NCBI RefSeq assembly: GCF_001590905.1
Contig: NZ_BCTT01000010.1
Coordinates: forward strand, 62,001-126,000
Source: Serratia grimesii NBRC 13537
GTDB lineage: Bacteria; Pseudomonadota; Gammaproteobacteria; Enterobacterales; Enterobacteriaceae
Direction of reading: 5' to 3'
Length of the DNA stretch: 64,000 bases
How positions within the stretch are numbered: position 1 is the first letter of the stretch; the number at the start of each line of letters is the position of its first letter. Shown piece by piece: positions 1 to 9,567 of this stretch. The notes beneath the pieces were generated by a model. The model saw only the letters and a list, made by a program, of their open reading frames with translations. It searched no databases and was not told the origin of the DNA. The translations under genes and the position numbers were made by a program.

Positions 1-288
1 AATATCAACCATCTGAAACGCTACAACAGTGTCAGCCTGAATATGGCCAATCTGTGTCTGGAGAACGGTGATGATGAAAGCTACCTGCATGCGTTGAGCA
101 AACTGCATAACCGACTGATTGTCGAAATCAACAACCCACAGCGTTGTCAGCTGTTCCGGGTTCAGAGCTATCATTTTGCCCGTCATACTCTGACCTTAAT
201 CTGTCAGAAATATGCGATGGAAGGTACCTGGGAGAAGGCCAATGCCTTCCAGAAAGACTTCGTTAAGCGGGTACCGTTTCAGCTATGA
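1..288 (+). CDS. 3' end of an unrecognised protein (partial)
   Basis: An open frame runs from base 1 to a TGA at 286-288, so only the last 95 residues are in the window. They are soluble, helix-prone and rich in Leu, His and Asn, with no membrane segment and no motif I recognise. The end (FQKDFVKRVPFQL) gives no family hint. The frame is continuous before the first ATG at 43, so the gene starts outside the window and that ATG should not be taken as the start. It converges on menI with about 50 bases between. A regulator or TPR-like C-terminal domain is possible but unproven. Confidence 0.6.
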   Translation, partial: NINHLKRYNSVSLNMANLCLENGDDESYLHALSKLHNRLIVEINNPQRCQLFRVQSYHFARHTLTLICQKYAMEGTWEKANAFQKDFVKRVPFQL

Positions 289-339
289 GCTGACTGAACG
301 GCAAAAATACCCGCAGGTAAGGTTACCTGCGGGGTAAAC

Positions 340-756
340 TTAGTCGATAATGGCCGTGGTCAGGCGTGAAGTGCAGCACAGACGATCACGTGAATCGAAG
401 ATTTCTATCTGCCACACCTGATGACGACGGCCCACATGCAGCGCACGGCACACGCCACGCACCTGGCCTTCAAATACCGCCCGCAGATGGTTGGCGTTGA
501 TCTCCAACCCCACCACTTTCTGTTCCCCTTCGCTACACAGGTAACCGGCCATCGATCCCATCGATTCTGCCAGTACTACCGATGCACCACCGTGCAACAA
601 GCCAAACGGCTGGCGGGTGCGCTGATCAACCGGCATAGTCGCTTCGAGGTAATCGTCCTCTAGTCGGGTAAATTGGATCCCCACATGACTGACCATGCAG
701 CCTTCACCGGCCTGGTTTAATTGTTCCAGCGTCGTCTCTCGTTTCCACAGTTTCAC
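340..756 (-). CDS. menI: 1,4-dihydroxy-2-naphthoyl-CoA hydrolase (hotdog thioesterase)
   Basis: This 138-residue single hotdog domain matches E. coli MenI (YdiI) in length and sequence. It hydrolyses DHNA-CoA in the cytoplasm during menaquinone synthesis. The LLHGG loop (His55) leads into the central helix with ESMGSMAG, whose Glu64 matches the family's catalytic acid. The start codon overlaps the stop of ydiJ by four bases (ATGA), so the two are translationally coupled. ydiI-ydiJ-ydiK is also the E. coli order, which supports the naming. I saw nothing odd in it. Confidence 0.93.
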   Translation of the reverse strand: MKLWKRETTLEQLNQAGEGCMVSHVGIQFTRLEDDYLEATMPVDQRTRQPFGLLHGGASVVLAESMGSMAGYLCSEGEQKVVGLEINANHLRAVFEGQVRGVCRALHVGRRHQVWQIEIFDSRDRLCCTSRLTTAIID

Positions 757-3700
757 TCAATCATCTCCAGAAGTGCCTGTAATGGGTGTCTTACACCGTT
801 ACCCTCAATACGTTTGACCTGGCTGCGACAGGAATAACCGGTCGCCAGACAACGTTGCCGCGGCAGACGTTGTAATGCCTGATGCCATGATAGCTCATAA
901 ATACCGAGTGAATTCTGTAGGTTCTTCACTTCATGCCCGTAAGTCCCCGCCATGCCGCAGCAACCGACGCTGACATTTTCCAACTTTGCACCAAAGCGCG
1001 CAAAGATGGACGCCCACTGTTGGCCGCTTGCCGGCAACGCCGTGGTTTCCGTACAGTGACCGAATAAATACCAGGCTTCGCCCGTCGCAGGTTGTTCTGC
1101 ACGTTCGGCTAACCGTTGCTGAAGCCACTCATGCACCAGTTGTACCTGAAAATCTCCACGCGCCTCACCGAGGATCTCGTTATATTCGTCGCGATAGCAC
1201 AGCACCAACGCCGGATCGACCCCCACCAGCGGCATGCCAAGCTTTGCCACTCGGTTGAGAAAATCAGCAGTCTTGCGCGCCGTGCGAGCAAATTTTGTCA
1301 GGAACCCTTTGATATGTTGGGCCTTGCCATTCGGTGAGAACGGCAACAACACAGGTCGGTAACCGAGTTTTTCCACCAGCCGTACAAAATCCGCCACCAC
1401 TTTGGCGTCGTAATAGCTGGTAAAGGGATCTTGTACGATCAGTACATACTGCTCACGCTTTTCCACGCTCAGCGCTTCAAGCTGCTCCAGTGTCATCGTC
1501 ATGGCACCATGACCGGAAAGCTGCTGACGCAATGTCGGGCTGGAAAGCATAGGCAAATCAACCATGCCAATGGTGTTACGGCTTAACTCACGAACCCAGG
1601 GCTGGCGGAAGAAGAAATTGAACACTTTCGGCGCTTTCGCCATCAGCGGCGTGTAACTCTCCACACCCGCGACCATATAGTCGCGTGCCGGCCGTAAATA
1701 GCGCGTGTGGTATAGCTGCAAGAACCGTGAACGGAAGCCCGGCACGTCAATTTTAATCGGGCATTGGGTGGAACAGGCTTTACAGGCCAAGCAACCTGAC
1801 ATGGCGTCTTTCACTTCGTGTGAAAAATCATATTCGCCTTTACCGGCATACCAACTATTGCGTGTTTTCTCTATCAGAGTCCGGAAACTGAGACGTTGTT
1901 GCGGCAGCTGTTTTTCCAGCACCAGTGGATCGACACCCTGCTCGGACAGCAAACGCAACCATTCACGTACCAACGCCGCCCTACCTTTGGGTGAATGAAT
2001 ACGGCTACCGGTGATCTTCATCGACGGACACATTGGGCTGCGTACATCAAAATTGAAGCACAAACCATTGCCGTTACATTCCATTGCACCACGGAACGAA
2101 GTGCGTACCTCAACCGGGATACGACGATCAAGTGTGCCACGCTTGGCTGCATCTACTTTCATCATCGGCGCATCAACACCTAACGGCGGACAGATTTTAC
2201 CGGGGTTGAGACGGTTGTTCGGATCAAACACGGCCTTAATACGCCGCAGCTCCATGAACAATTGATCACCGAAGAACTCAGGGCTGTATTCAGCACGGAA
2301 CCCTTTACCATGTTCGCCCCACAGTAACCCACCATATTTGGCAGTCAGCGCCACCACGTGGTCAGAAAGCTGTTTCATCAACACTTCCTGCTGTGGATCG
2401 CACATATCGAGTGCCGGACGCACATGCAATACGCCGGCATCCACATGGCCAAACATGCCGTAGCTAAGGTTATGGCTGTCCAACAACTGGCGGAACTCGA
2501 CAATGTAATCGGCCAAATGTTGTGGTGGCACACAGGTGTCTTCGGCAAACGGGATAGGTTTAGCGCGCCCTTTGGCGTTGCCTAACAACCCGACAGCCTT
2601 TTTACGCATGTTATAAATGCGTTCGATACCGACCAGATCTCCACAGATCTGATAGCCGATCACACCGCCCTGCTTTTCGGTGATCAATTCATCCAACCGC
2701 TGGCAGAGATCCTCCATCTGCCTGTCGATCAACACCTTGTCATCCCCGGCAAACTCGACAATGTTCAGACCAAGCATTTCTTTATCTGGCACATTGGTAA
2801 TTAATTCACTCACCGAATGCCAGACAATGTCCTCACGTGCCAGATTCAGGACCTTGGAATCGATGGTCTCGACCGACAGGGCCTTGGCTTCCACCATAAA
2901 GGGGGCGTTGCGCAGTGCGGAATCAAACGAATCGTATTTAACATTCACCAAGCGGCGTACTTTCGGCAATGGCGTAATATCCAGCCGTGCTTCGGTAATA
3001 AAGGCCAGCGTCCCTTCTGCACCGGTCAGAATACGTGTCAGATCGAAGGTTTGCATGTCATCGCTAAATACGTGCCGTAGATCGTACCCGGTCAGGAAGC
3101 GATTAAGTTTGGGGAATTTTTCCAGAATCAGTGCTCGCTGATCGCGGCAGCTATTGAGCACAGTGTGGTAGATCCGGCCTTCAACCGTATCTTCGTGAGC
3201 AATCGTTTCCGCCAATGGCGTCGGCATAGCGCGCGTGTCGATCATATCACCACCCAGCAACACGGCCCGCAAGCCCAACACGTGATCCGATGTTTTGCCG
3301 TACACCAACGACCCCTGACCTGAGGCGTCAGTGTTGATCATACCGCCCAGCGTGGCACGATTACTGGTAGAAAGTTCCGGCGAGAAGAAATAGCCGAATG
3401 GACGCAAATACTGGTTAAGTTGGTCTTTAATGACCCCCGCCTCAACCTTGACCCAGCCTTGCTCCACATTGATCTCAAGAATGCGGTTCATGTGGCGCGA
3501 CATATCCACCACGATACCGGTGTTGAGTGACTGGCCGTTAGTGCCGGTACCGCCGCCGCGCGGGCTAAAGGTCAATGCACTGAAGCGCTCCTCTGCCGCC
3601 AGACGCGCAATCAACGCCACATCTGCAGTTGAACGAGGGAACACGACGGCATCGGGCAGCAACTGATAGATACTGTTGTCGGTCGCCATCGTCAGCCGAT

Positions 3701-3809
3701 CGGCATAGCTGGTGGCGATATCGCCGTTGAATCCGTTTTGCTTTAACGCTTCCAAAAAGTCGAGCACCCGCTGAACGAGGCCGGGCGCTTGAGAAATCTG
3801 TGGGATCAT
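753..3809 (-). CDS. ydiJ: FAD/Fe-S D-2-hydroxyglutarate dehydrogenase-type oxidoreductase YdiJ
   Basis: This 1018-residue fused oxidoreductase has three parts. An N-terminal FAD-binding domain carries the phosphate loop PRGGGTGTNGQ and the segment LGGMINTDASGQG. A FAD-oxidase C-terminal domain follows, with HVDAGVLHVRP and WGEHGKGFR. A C-terminal iron-sulfur/CCG domain has CLACKACSTQCP and, near the end, VGCCGMAG. The family oxidises 2-hydroxy acids; E. coli YdiJ has been reported as a D-2-hydroxyglutarate dehydrogenase, and that substrate is inferred here from homology. Length equals the E. coli protein. It is the first gene of a ydiJ-menI unit (four-base overlap), transcribed away from ydiK. 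Confidence 0.9.
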   Translation of the reverse strand: MIPQISQAPGLVQRVLDFLEALKQNGFNGDIATSYADRLTMATDNSIYQLLPDAVVFPRSTADVALIARLAAEERFSALTFSPRGGGTGTNGQSLNTGIVVDMSRHMNRILEINVEQGWVKVEAGVIKDQLNQYLRPFGYFFSPELSTSNRATLGGMINTDASGQGSLVYGKTSDHVLGLRAVLLGGDMIDTRAMPTPLAETIAHEDTVEGRIYHTVLNSCRDQRALILEKFPKLNRFLTGYDLRHVFSDDMQTFDLTRILTGAEGTLAFITEARLDITPLPKVRRLVNVKYDSFDSALRNAPFMVEAKALSVETIDSKVLNLAREDIVWHSVSELITNVPDKEMLGLNIVEFAGDDKVLIDRQMEDLCQRLDELITEKQGGVIGYQICGDLVGIERIYNMRKKAVGLLGNAKGRAKPIPFAEDTCVPPQHLADYIVEFRQLLDSHNLSYGMFGHVDAGVLHVRPALDMCDPQQEVLMKQLSDHVVALTAKYGGLLWGEHGKGFRAEYSPEFFGDQLFMELRRIKAVFDPNNRLNPGKICPPLGVDAPMMKVDAAKRGTLDRRIPVEVRTSFRGAMECNGNGLCFNFDVRSPMCPSMKITGSRIHSPKGRAALVREWLRLLSEQGVDPLVLEKQLPQQRLSFRTLIEKTRNSWYAGKGEYDFSHEVKDAMSGCLACKACSTQCPIKIDVPGFRSRFLQLYHTRYLRPARDYMVAGVESYTPLMAKAPKVFNFFFRQPWVRELSRNTIGMVDLPMLSSPTLRQQLSGHGAMTMTLEQLEALSVEKREQYVLIVQDPFTSYYDAKVVADFVRLVEKLGYRPVLLPFSPNGKAQHIKGFLTKFARTARKTADFLNRVAKLGMPLVGVDPALVLCYRDEYNEILGEARGDFQVQLVHEWLQQRLAERAEQPATGEAWYLFGHCTETTALPASGQQWASIFARFGAKLENVSVGCCGMAGTYGHEVKNLQNSLGIYELSWHQALQRLPRQRCLATGYSCRSQVKRIEGNGVRHPLQALLEMIE

Positions 3810-4061
3810 TCGATTTTTGACCCTGTCTGTCTGTTTTATATGCGTTAATGAACGCTGAATCAGGCCTTTATTCAGACCCGCCCTATTTTTTATTAGAGAT
3901 AAAAACTAACATACTCGTTTAGTGAAGGCATGCACATTATTGCAATTGCCTTGCCACAGAATGGCCCGCAACAAAAGGTGCGTCGCCCTGTAATTTTTGA
4001 CCAATATGCACCATGATTAAACGGTCCCAAGGAGTTAACTTACCAGGATGAGAACTCATTC

Positions 4062-5162
4062 ATGACAATCCCGCAATCCCGATACGATTTGCCACGGATT
4101 ATTTTTGGCGTGCTATTTATCGCCATTATGATCGTCGCCTGCTTTTGGGTCATTCAACCCTTTATTCTCGGCTTTGCCTGGGCTGGCATGGTGGTCATCG
4201 CCACGTGGCCATTGCTCATTAAATTGCAAAAAATACTTTGGGGCAGACGTTCATTGGCGGTGGTCGTGATGACGATACTGCTGATCCTGCTGTTCATACT
4301 GCCGATATCTCTGCTAGTGAGCAGCGTAGTGGACAACAGCGCTCCCGTTGTTGCCTGGGCTAGCACGCCTGGCAAATTGCATATTCCCGATCTGGCCTGG
4401 CTGCAATCGATCCCGATGATCGGCGATAAGATCTACACCAGTTACCACACGCTGGTGAGTGCAGGCGGAACGGCCCTGGTGGCAAAGGTCCAGCCTTACT
4501 TCGGTCAGACAGCGACCTGGTTTGTCGCGCAAGCGGCACATATTGGCCGCCTCTTGTTACATTGCACATTGATGCTGCTGTTTAGCGTTTTACTCTATGC
4601 TCGTGGCGAGCAAGTTGCTCTGGGTATCCGCCACTTTGCGACACGTCTCGGTGCCTCACGCGGCGATGCAGCAGTGGTACTGGCCGGACAGGCGATCCGC
4701 GCAGTAGCGCTAGGCGTTGTAGTGACAGCGTTGGTGCAGTCTGTCTTGGGCGGCATTGGCCTGGCAATAACCGGTATTCCTGCCGCGACGTTGCTAACCG
4801 TGCTGATCTTCATCTGTTGTGTCGCCCAGCTCGGACCGCTACTGGTGCTGGTGCCGGCGATTATCTGGCTGTACTGGAGCGGCGATACAACCTGGGGCAC
4901 CGTGCTACTGGTCTGGAGCTGTGTGGTTGCCACGCTGGATAACGTGCTGCGTCCTGTACTGATCCGCATGGGTGCCGATTTGCCGATGTTGCTGATCCTG
5001 TCTGGCGTTATTGGCGGCTTACTGGCGTTCGGTATGATTGGCCTGTTTATCGGCCCAGTGGTGTTGGCTGTATCCTATCGCTTGCTCACGGCCTGGATGA
5101 GCGAAGCGCCAGAACCCACCGCCGATGTGAAAGAGGTCGCTAAAGACCTGGAACAAATGTAA
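4062..5162 (+). CDS. ydiK: AI-2E/PerM-family inner-membrane transporter YdiK
   Basis: This 366-residue polytopic membrane protein has about eight hydrophobic segments: two or three near the N-terminus, a soluble loop around residues 95-160, then a dense C-terminal cluster. It belongs to the AI-2E transporter (UPF0118/PerM) family, and its substrate is unknown. The start lies in TTCATGACA. A five-codon reading frame (ATG at 4048, TGA at 4063-4065) sits directly in front, and its stop overlaps the ydiK ATG, so re-initiation could drive translation. The AAGGAG at 4029-4034 is better placed for that short frame than for ydiK. E. coli has the same ydiI-ydiJ-ydiK order. Confidence 0.9.
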   Translation: MTIPQSRYDLPRIIFGVLFIAIMIVACFWVIQPFILGFAWAGMVVIATWPLLIKLQKILWGRRSLAVVVMTILLILLFILPISLLVSSVVDNSAPVVAWASTPGKLHIPDLAWLQSIPMIGDKIYTSYHTLVSAGGTALVAKVQPYFGQTATWFVAQAAHIGRLLLHCTLMLLFSVLLYARGEQVALGIRHFATRLGASRGDAAVVLAGQAIRAVALGVVVTALVQSVLGGIGLAITGIPAATLLTVLIFICCVAQLGPLLVLVPAIIWLYWSGDTTWGTVLLVWSCVVATLDNVLRPVLIRMGADLPMLLILSGVIGGLLAFGMIGLFIGPVVLAVSYRLLTAWMSEAPEPTADVKEVAKDLEQM

Positions 5163-5169
5163 CTCTCAA

Positions 5170-5193
5170 CTCTGCCCGGGCTGCCGGGCAGAG
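5170..5193 (+). terminator. Hairpin after ydiK
   Basis: A perfect ten-base stem (5170-5179 with 5184-5193, loop GCTG) begins eight bases after the ydiK stop. It is followed by ATCTTCCCTC rather than a long T run, so it may be a weak or Rho-assisted terminator. Confidence 0.6.
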
Positions 5194-5367
5194 ATCTTCC
5201 CTCGCCCCTGCATCTCACCTGCTTTTCTGAATTAACCGATCACGATAATAAAATCACCGCCGTGACTTTCTTTTGAGCACACATTAAACATACCGAAAAA
5301 ATACATCTTTTTATCAGCCCAATAATATTCACTCGTGTTAAAAATAAATGGGAATATGAATATTGAT

Positions 5368-5381
5368 TAGGATGATTCTTA
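5368..5381 (+). promoter_or_regulatory. RcsB box in the rprA promoter
   Basis: TAGGATGATTCTTA matches the inverted form of the RcsB consensus (TAAGAATATTCCTA), differing at two positions near the centre. It lies just upstream of where the rprA -35 region should be. TAGTAT at 5405-5410 can serve as the -10 element. RcsB is the known activator of rprA, so position and sequence agree. Confidence 0.72.
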
Positions 5382-5417
5382 ATGACTATTGGTGTTTAAA
5401 TATCTAGTATGATTGCC

Positions 5418-5528
5418 ATATATTGCTTCAAATACCTGATTTAAAGCAAGATTTCCAAACAATGTAATGCCATACATGTGAATTGCTGTGTGTAGTCTTT
5501 GCCCGTCTCCTATGATGGGCTTTTTTTT
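5418..5528 (+). ncRNA. rprA: RprA small regulatory RNA
   Basis: The 3' half reads GAATTGCTGTGTGTAGTCTT (5480-5499) and continues into TGCCC, a stretch I recall as identical in E. coli RprA. It ends in a GCCCGTC/GATGGGC terminator stem and eight T residues (5521-5528). The 5' end forms a stem-loop from TGCTTCAAAT and ATTTAAAGCA, as E. coli RprA does with a different sequence. RprA is an Hfq-dependent RNA that opens the rpoS leader and is switched on by the Rcs envelope-stress system. E. coli places it directly after ydiK, as here. The 5' end is estimated, and no protein is encoded. Confidence 0.9.
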
Positions 5529-5585
5529 ATTCTTTTTTTGACTGTTATTATTCCTTTCACCCTTTCTATTTACATTCAGAAATAA

Positions 5586-5612
5586 TAAAGCCGCAACAAA
5601 GTTACGGCTTTA
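5586..5612 (-). terminator. Intrinsic terminator of ppsA
   Basis: On the minus strand an AAAGCCGTAAC stem (one mismatch) is followed by TTTATTATTTC. It sits about 30 bases beyond the ppsA stop. Confidence 0.75.
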
Positions 5613-5640
5613 TGGCCAGGGATAAATCAGCGTGTGAGAA

Positions 5641-8019
5641 TTACTTTCTCTTAGACAGATTAACCCAGGTTTGTACTACGGTGTCCGGATTGAGTGACAG
5701 GCTGTCAATGCCCTGATCCATCAACCACTCCGCAAAGTCCTCGTGATCAGAAGGCCCCTGACCGCAGATACCAACGTATTTACCCTGACGCTTCGCCGCC
5801 TGAATCGCCATCGACAACAGAATTTTCACTGCTTCGTTACGCTCATCAAACAGTTCAGATACCACACCCGAGTCACGGTCCAGCCCCAGCGTTAACTGAG
5901 TCATGTCGTTAGAGCCGATTGAGAAGCCATCGAAATGTTCCAGGAACTGATCCGCCAACAGCGCATTGGATGGGATCTCGCACATCATGATCACTTTCAG
6001 GCCATTCTCACCGCGCTTCAAACCCTGGCGCGCCAATTCGGCAACTACGGCTTCTGCTTGTGCCACGGTGCGAACAAACGGCACCATGATCTCAACGTTG
6101 GTCAGGCCCATTTCGTTACGTACTCGTTTTACCGCATCACATTCCATCGCGAAGCAGTCACGGAAGTTATCCGAAACATAACGACCGGCACCACGGAAGC
6201 CCAGCATTGGGTTCTCTTCGTGCGGCTCATACTTCTCACCGCCAACCAGATTGGCGTATTCATTGGACTTAAAGTCAGAAAGACGCACAATCACACGCTT
6301 AGGCCAGAACGCCGCACCCAGCGTAGCAATCCCTTCCGTCAGACGGCCGACATAGAACTCGGCCGGATGGTCGTAGCCCTGCATCAGCGTCGTGATTTCC
6401 GCTTGCAGCTCTGGCGTCTGCTGATCAAACTCCAGCAACGCCTTCGGATGCACGCCAATCATACGGTTGATGATAAATTCCAGACGGGCCAGGCCCACAC
6501 CTTCATTCGGCAAACGCGCGAAGTCAAAGGCACGATCAGGGTTGCCGACGTTCATCATGATTTTCAGCGGCAGAACCGGCAATTCGGTCACTTCGGAACT
6601 CTGCACGTCAAAATCGAGGATATCGCTGTAGACGAAGCCGGTATCGCCTTCTGCACAAGAAACGGTGACCTGTTGGCCCTCTTTCAGCAGATCGGTCGCG
6701 TTACCGCAGCCAACCACTGCCGGAATGCCCAGTTCACGCGCAATGATCGCCGCATGGCAGGTACGACCGCCACGGTTAGTGACGATTGCGGCGGCCTTTT
6801 TCATGATCGGTTCCCAGTCCGGGTCGGTCATATCAGTCACCAGAACGTCACCTGGCTCGATACGATCCATCTCGCTGATATTATGGATGACCTTCACAGG
6901 GCCGGCGCCAATGCGATGACCGATAGCACGCCCTTCCACCAGCACCGGGCTGGAACCATTAAGCTGGTAGCGCTCCATGGTTTGCTCGTTAGAGCGCACT
7001 GTTTCCGGACGCGCCTGCACGATCAAGAGCTTTCCGGTATGGCCGTCTTTGGCCCACTCGATATCCATCGGGCGGCCATAGTGCTTTTCAATCAGCAGTG
7101 CCTGATGAGCCAGCCCTTGCACTTCTTCGTCAGTCAGAGAGAAACGATTGCGTTGCTGTTCTGGCACGTCTTCAATTTGGACCTGCTTGCCATGATCCTG
7201 CGATGGTGCATACACCATACGGATTTTTTTCGAACCAAGGTTACGGCGCACGATAGCCGGGTTACCTTTCAGCAACGTCGGTTTGTGCACATAGAATTCG
7301 TCAGGGTTTACCGCACCCTGTACCACCATTTCACCCAGGCCGAAGGCGGAGGTGATAAACACCACCTGATCAAAGCCAGATTCGGTATCAATGGTGAACA
7401 TCACGCCGGAAGACGCCAGGTCAGAACGCACCATGCGCTGAACGCCGGCTGACAGCGCCACGCCGCGATGGTCATAGCCCTGATGCACCCGGTAGGAAAT
7501 GGCGCGGTCGTTAAACAGGGAGGCGTATACGTGCTTAATCGCCACCATGACGGCGTCGATACCCTGCACGTTGAGGAAGGTTTCCTGCTGGCCGGCAAAG
7601 GACGCATCCGGCATATCTTCCGCAGTTGCCGATGAACGCACGGCAAATGACGCTTCCGGCTCGCCGTCGGCCAGTTGCTGGTAAGCCAGGTTAATTTCAC
7701 GCTCGAATTCCGCATGGAATGGCGTGTCGATAATCCATTGGCGGATTTGTGCGCCCGCCTTGGTCAATTGAGCAATATCGTCAACGTCAGTTTGATCCAG
7801 TAGCTGATAGATGCGCTGGTTAACACCGCTTTGCTCGAGGAAATCGTTAAACGCCTGCGCGGTGGTGGCAAAACCGTTTGGCACGGCCACGCCCAAATCG
7901 GAAAGATTGGTGATCATTTCACCGAGGGAGGCGTTTTTGCCGCCGACACGGTCAACGTCGTGCATGCCGAGCTGGTTGTACCAAAGCACATTACGCAAGT
8001 CTGGGCCATTGTTGGACAT
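5641..8019 (-). CDS. ppsA: Phosphoenolpyruvate synthase
   Basis: This 792-residue enzyme makes phosphoenolpyruvate from pyruvate and ATP, giving AMP and phosphate, for growth on three-carbon substrates. The order is an N-terminal ATP-grasp domain ([30 protein letters not shown]), a central phosphohistidine domain with [18 protein letters not shown] (catalytic His near 421, the regulated Thr two residues before it), and a C-terminal TIM barrel ([30 protein letters not shown]). Length equals the E. coli enzyme. Its regulator ppsR is divergent upstream, as in E. coli. A Cra-like site lies at 8136-8149. Confidence 0.98.
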   Translation of the reverse strand: MSNNGPDLRNVLWYNQLGMHDVDRVGGKNASLGEMITNLSDLGVAVPNGFATTAQAFNDFLEQSGVNQRIYQLLDQTDVDDIAQLTKAGAQIRQWIIDTPFHAEFEREINLAYQQLADGEPEASFAVRSSATAEDMPDASFAGQQETFLNVQGIDAVMVAIKHVYASLFNDRAISYRVHQGYDHRGVALSAGVQRMVRSDLASSGVMFTIDTESGFDQVVFITSAFGLGEMVVQGAVNPDEFYVHKPTLLKGNPAIVRRNLGSKKIRMVYAPSQDHGKQVQIEDVPEQQRNRFSLTDEEVQGLAHQALLIEKHYGRPMDIEWAKDGHTGKLLIVQARPETVRSNEQTMERYQLNGSSPVLVEGRAIGHRIGAGPVKVIHNISEMDRIEPGDVLVTDMTDPDWEPIMKKAAAIVTNRGGRTCHAAIIARELGIPAVVGCGNATDLLKEGQQVTVSCAEGDTGFVYSDILDFDVQSSEVTELPVLPLKIMMNVGNPDRAFDFARLPNEGVGLARLEFIINRMIGVHPKALLEFDQQTPELQAEITTLMQGYDHPAEFYVGRLTEGIATLGAAFWPKRVIVRLSDFKSNEYANLVGGEKYEPHEENPMLGFRGAGRYVSDNFRDCFAMECDAVKRVRNEMGLTNVEIMVPFVRTVAQAEAVVAELARQGLKRGENGLKVIMMCEIPSNALLADQFLEHFDGFSIGSNDMTQLTLGLDRDSGVVSELFDERNEAVKILLSMAIQAAKRQGKYVGICGQGPSDHEDFAEWLMDQGIDSLSLNPDTVVQTWVNLSKRK

Positions 8020-8551
8020 CGAGACAATCCTTATTGCTATCAGTAGGGTATAGACGGATTTAATTCGCTTGCTTTCTCAGCGCCGCTAAAACGGTGCCGA
8101 ATCAGACTAGCACAATGATCCATAGGAAATGGAAAGGTGAATCGATCAACCCGGTGAAGAAAGTGGATTTTAGGAAAACTTCCTGAAAGGGAAAATGACG
8201 GTGGAATCGTTCCCCGTCGCACTAAAAGCTTAAAACTCAACAAATTAAGTATTTTTTAAACTACAGTTTTAAAAACCCTATTCTTTGTCATGCTTTAGAC
8301 CAAAATAACACCATAATGAAGAATAATTATTCAAGGGAAATAATCTCAAACTTTTCATTAAAATTGAAATAGTGTTTCACTGAAATTTTTACCCGTCATC
8401 ACCCCCTCTTCCTGCAGAATTAATGACCGACTCTGTCCGCATTATCACAATTTTTCTGCCCGCCCCTTTACCGCTGGATTATATGAAGCCCATGATGATA
8501 AGGATAAGCAGGTGTGATAATTGCGTCACTGTTTCAGGTAAGGAGCCTAGG
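8020..8551. other. Divergent ppsA/ppsR control region without a gene
   Basis: These 532 bases separate the two start codons. The AT-rich part at about 8230-8400 probably holds the ppsR promoter and the part near 8020-8150 the ppsA promoter. An open frame continues from 8423 into ppsR, but the upstream residues are unlike the family, so I treat that part as non-coding. Confidence 0.6.
8136..8149 (+). promoter_or_regulatory. Candidate Cra (FruR) site upstream of ppsA
   Basis: GGTGAATCGATCAA fits the Cra half-palindrome pattern (TGAAWCSNT). Cra is the known activator of ppsA in E. coli. The site is about 120 bases upstream of the ppsA start. It was found by eye and not scored. Confidence 0.5.
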
Positions 8552-9373
8552 GTGGAAAGAAGCGTTTTTTATATTTCGGACGGTACGGCGATCACTGCCG
8601 AGGTTTTGGGTCACGCAGTGTTGTCGCAATTTCCGGTGACGGCCACAACCTTTACGCTGCCCTTTGTGGAAACTGAAGCGCGCGCCCGTGGTGTCTGTCA
8701 GCAGATTAACGAGATTTATCGTGATACCGGCGTACGGCCGCTGGTGTTTTACTCGATCATCTCGCCGGAAGTGCGCAATGTGATTACTCAAAGTGAAGGG
8801 TTTTGTCAGGATATCGTGCAAGCGCTGGTTGGCCCGCTGCAGGGCGAACTGGATGTGGAACCGACCCCGGTACCGAACCGCACCCACGGACTGACTGCCA
8901 GCAATCTTGGGAAATATGACGCACGTATTGCCGCCATTGACTACACATTGGCGCACGATGACGGAATTTCGTTGCGTAATCTTGATCAAGCTCAGGTGAT
9001 TTTGCTCGGTGTGTCTCGCTGCGGAAAGACCCCCACCAGCCTGTACCTGGCGATGCAATTTGGTATTCGCGCCGCCAACTATCCGTTTACCGCCGACGAT
9101 ATGGACAATTTGCATCTTCCTGCCGCGCTGAAGCCGTTTCAGCACAAACTTTTCGGCCTGACTATCGACCCGGAACGTTTAGCCGCGATCCGTGAAGAAC
9201 GGCGTGAGAATAGCCGTTATGCCTCTATCCGTCAGTGCCGCATGGAACTCGCTGAAGTTGAAGCGCTGTTCCGCAAAAATCAAATTCGCTATCTGAATAC
9301 GACCAATTATTCGGTAGAAGAAATCTCGACAAAAATTCTGGATATTCTGGGAATGAGCCGTCGCATGTTCTGA
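8552..9373 (+). CDS. ppsR: PEP synthase regulatory protein (bifunctional kinase/pyrophosphorylase)
   Basis: PpsR inactivates PpsA by ADP-dependent phosphorylation of the threonine beside the catalytic histidine, and reactivates it by phosphate-dependent removal. I start it at GTG 8552, giving 273 residues. A strong TAAGGAG (8539-8545) precedes it, and the protein then opens [20 protein letters not shown], matching the E. coli protein (277 residues). The open frame upstream to 8423 adds 43 residues absent from homologues. The P-loop is GVSRCGKT, followed by the conserved [10 protein letters not shown] and [16 protein letters not shown] blocks. It is divergent from its target gene ppsA. Confidence 0.95.
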   Translation: MERSVFYISDGTAITAEVLGHAVLSQFPVTATTFTLPFVETEARARGVCQQINEIYRDTGVRPLVFYSIISPEVRNVITQSEGFCQDIVQALVGPLQGELDVEPTPVPNRTHGLTASNLGKYDARIAAIDYTLAHDDGISLRNLDQAQVILLGVSRCGKTPTSLYLAMQFGIRAANYPFTADDMDNLHLPAALKPFQHKLFGLTIDPERLAAIREERRENSRYASIRQCRMELAEVEALFRKNQIRYLNTTNYSVEEISTKILDILGMSRRMF

Positions 9374-9567
9374 TAATCTGATGGCGGGGAAGCCCCCTGC
9401 CATCTGTTGATGATTTCCTCATAGCCCATAATTTTTGTGCTTTTTTTCGCGGCTTTGATCAAGAGAACACAGTTTCTCCGGTTGAATTCATCGGTTTTTA
9501 CGTTATTGTGATCGCCATCACTTCCCGGCACTCCTGCCGCAGCGAAGAAAAGTCTTTAGAGAAAATC

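Noticed and set aside
5935-7452. A 505-codon frame on the plus strand inside ppsA
   Set aside because: It lies wholly antisense to a full-length, highly conserved ppsA, and its His/Arg/Gln-rich product looks like the reverse complement of a GC-rich coding frame.
9374-9567. TrpR operator before aroH
   Set aside because: Nothing close to the GTACTAGTTAACTAGTAC pattern was found by eye in this gap.
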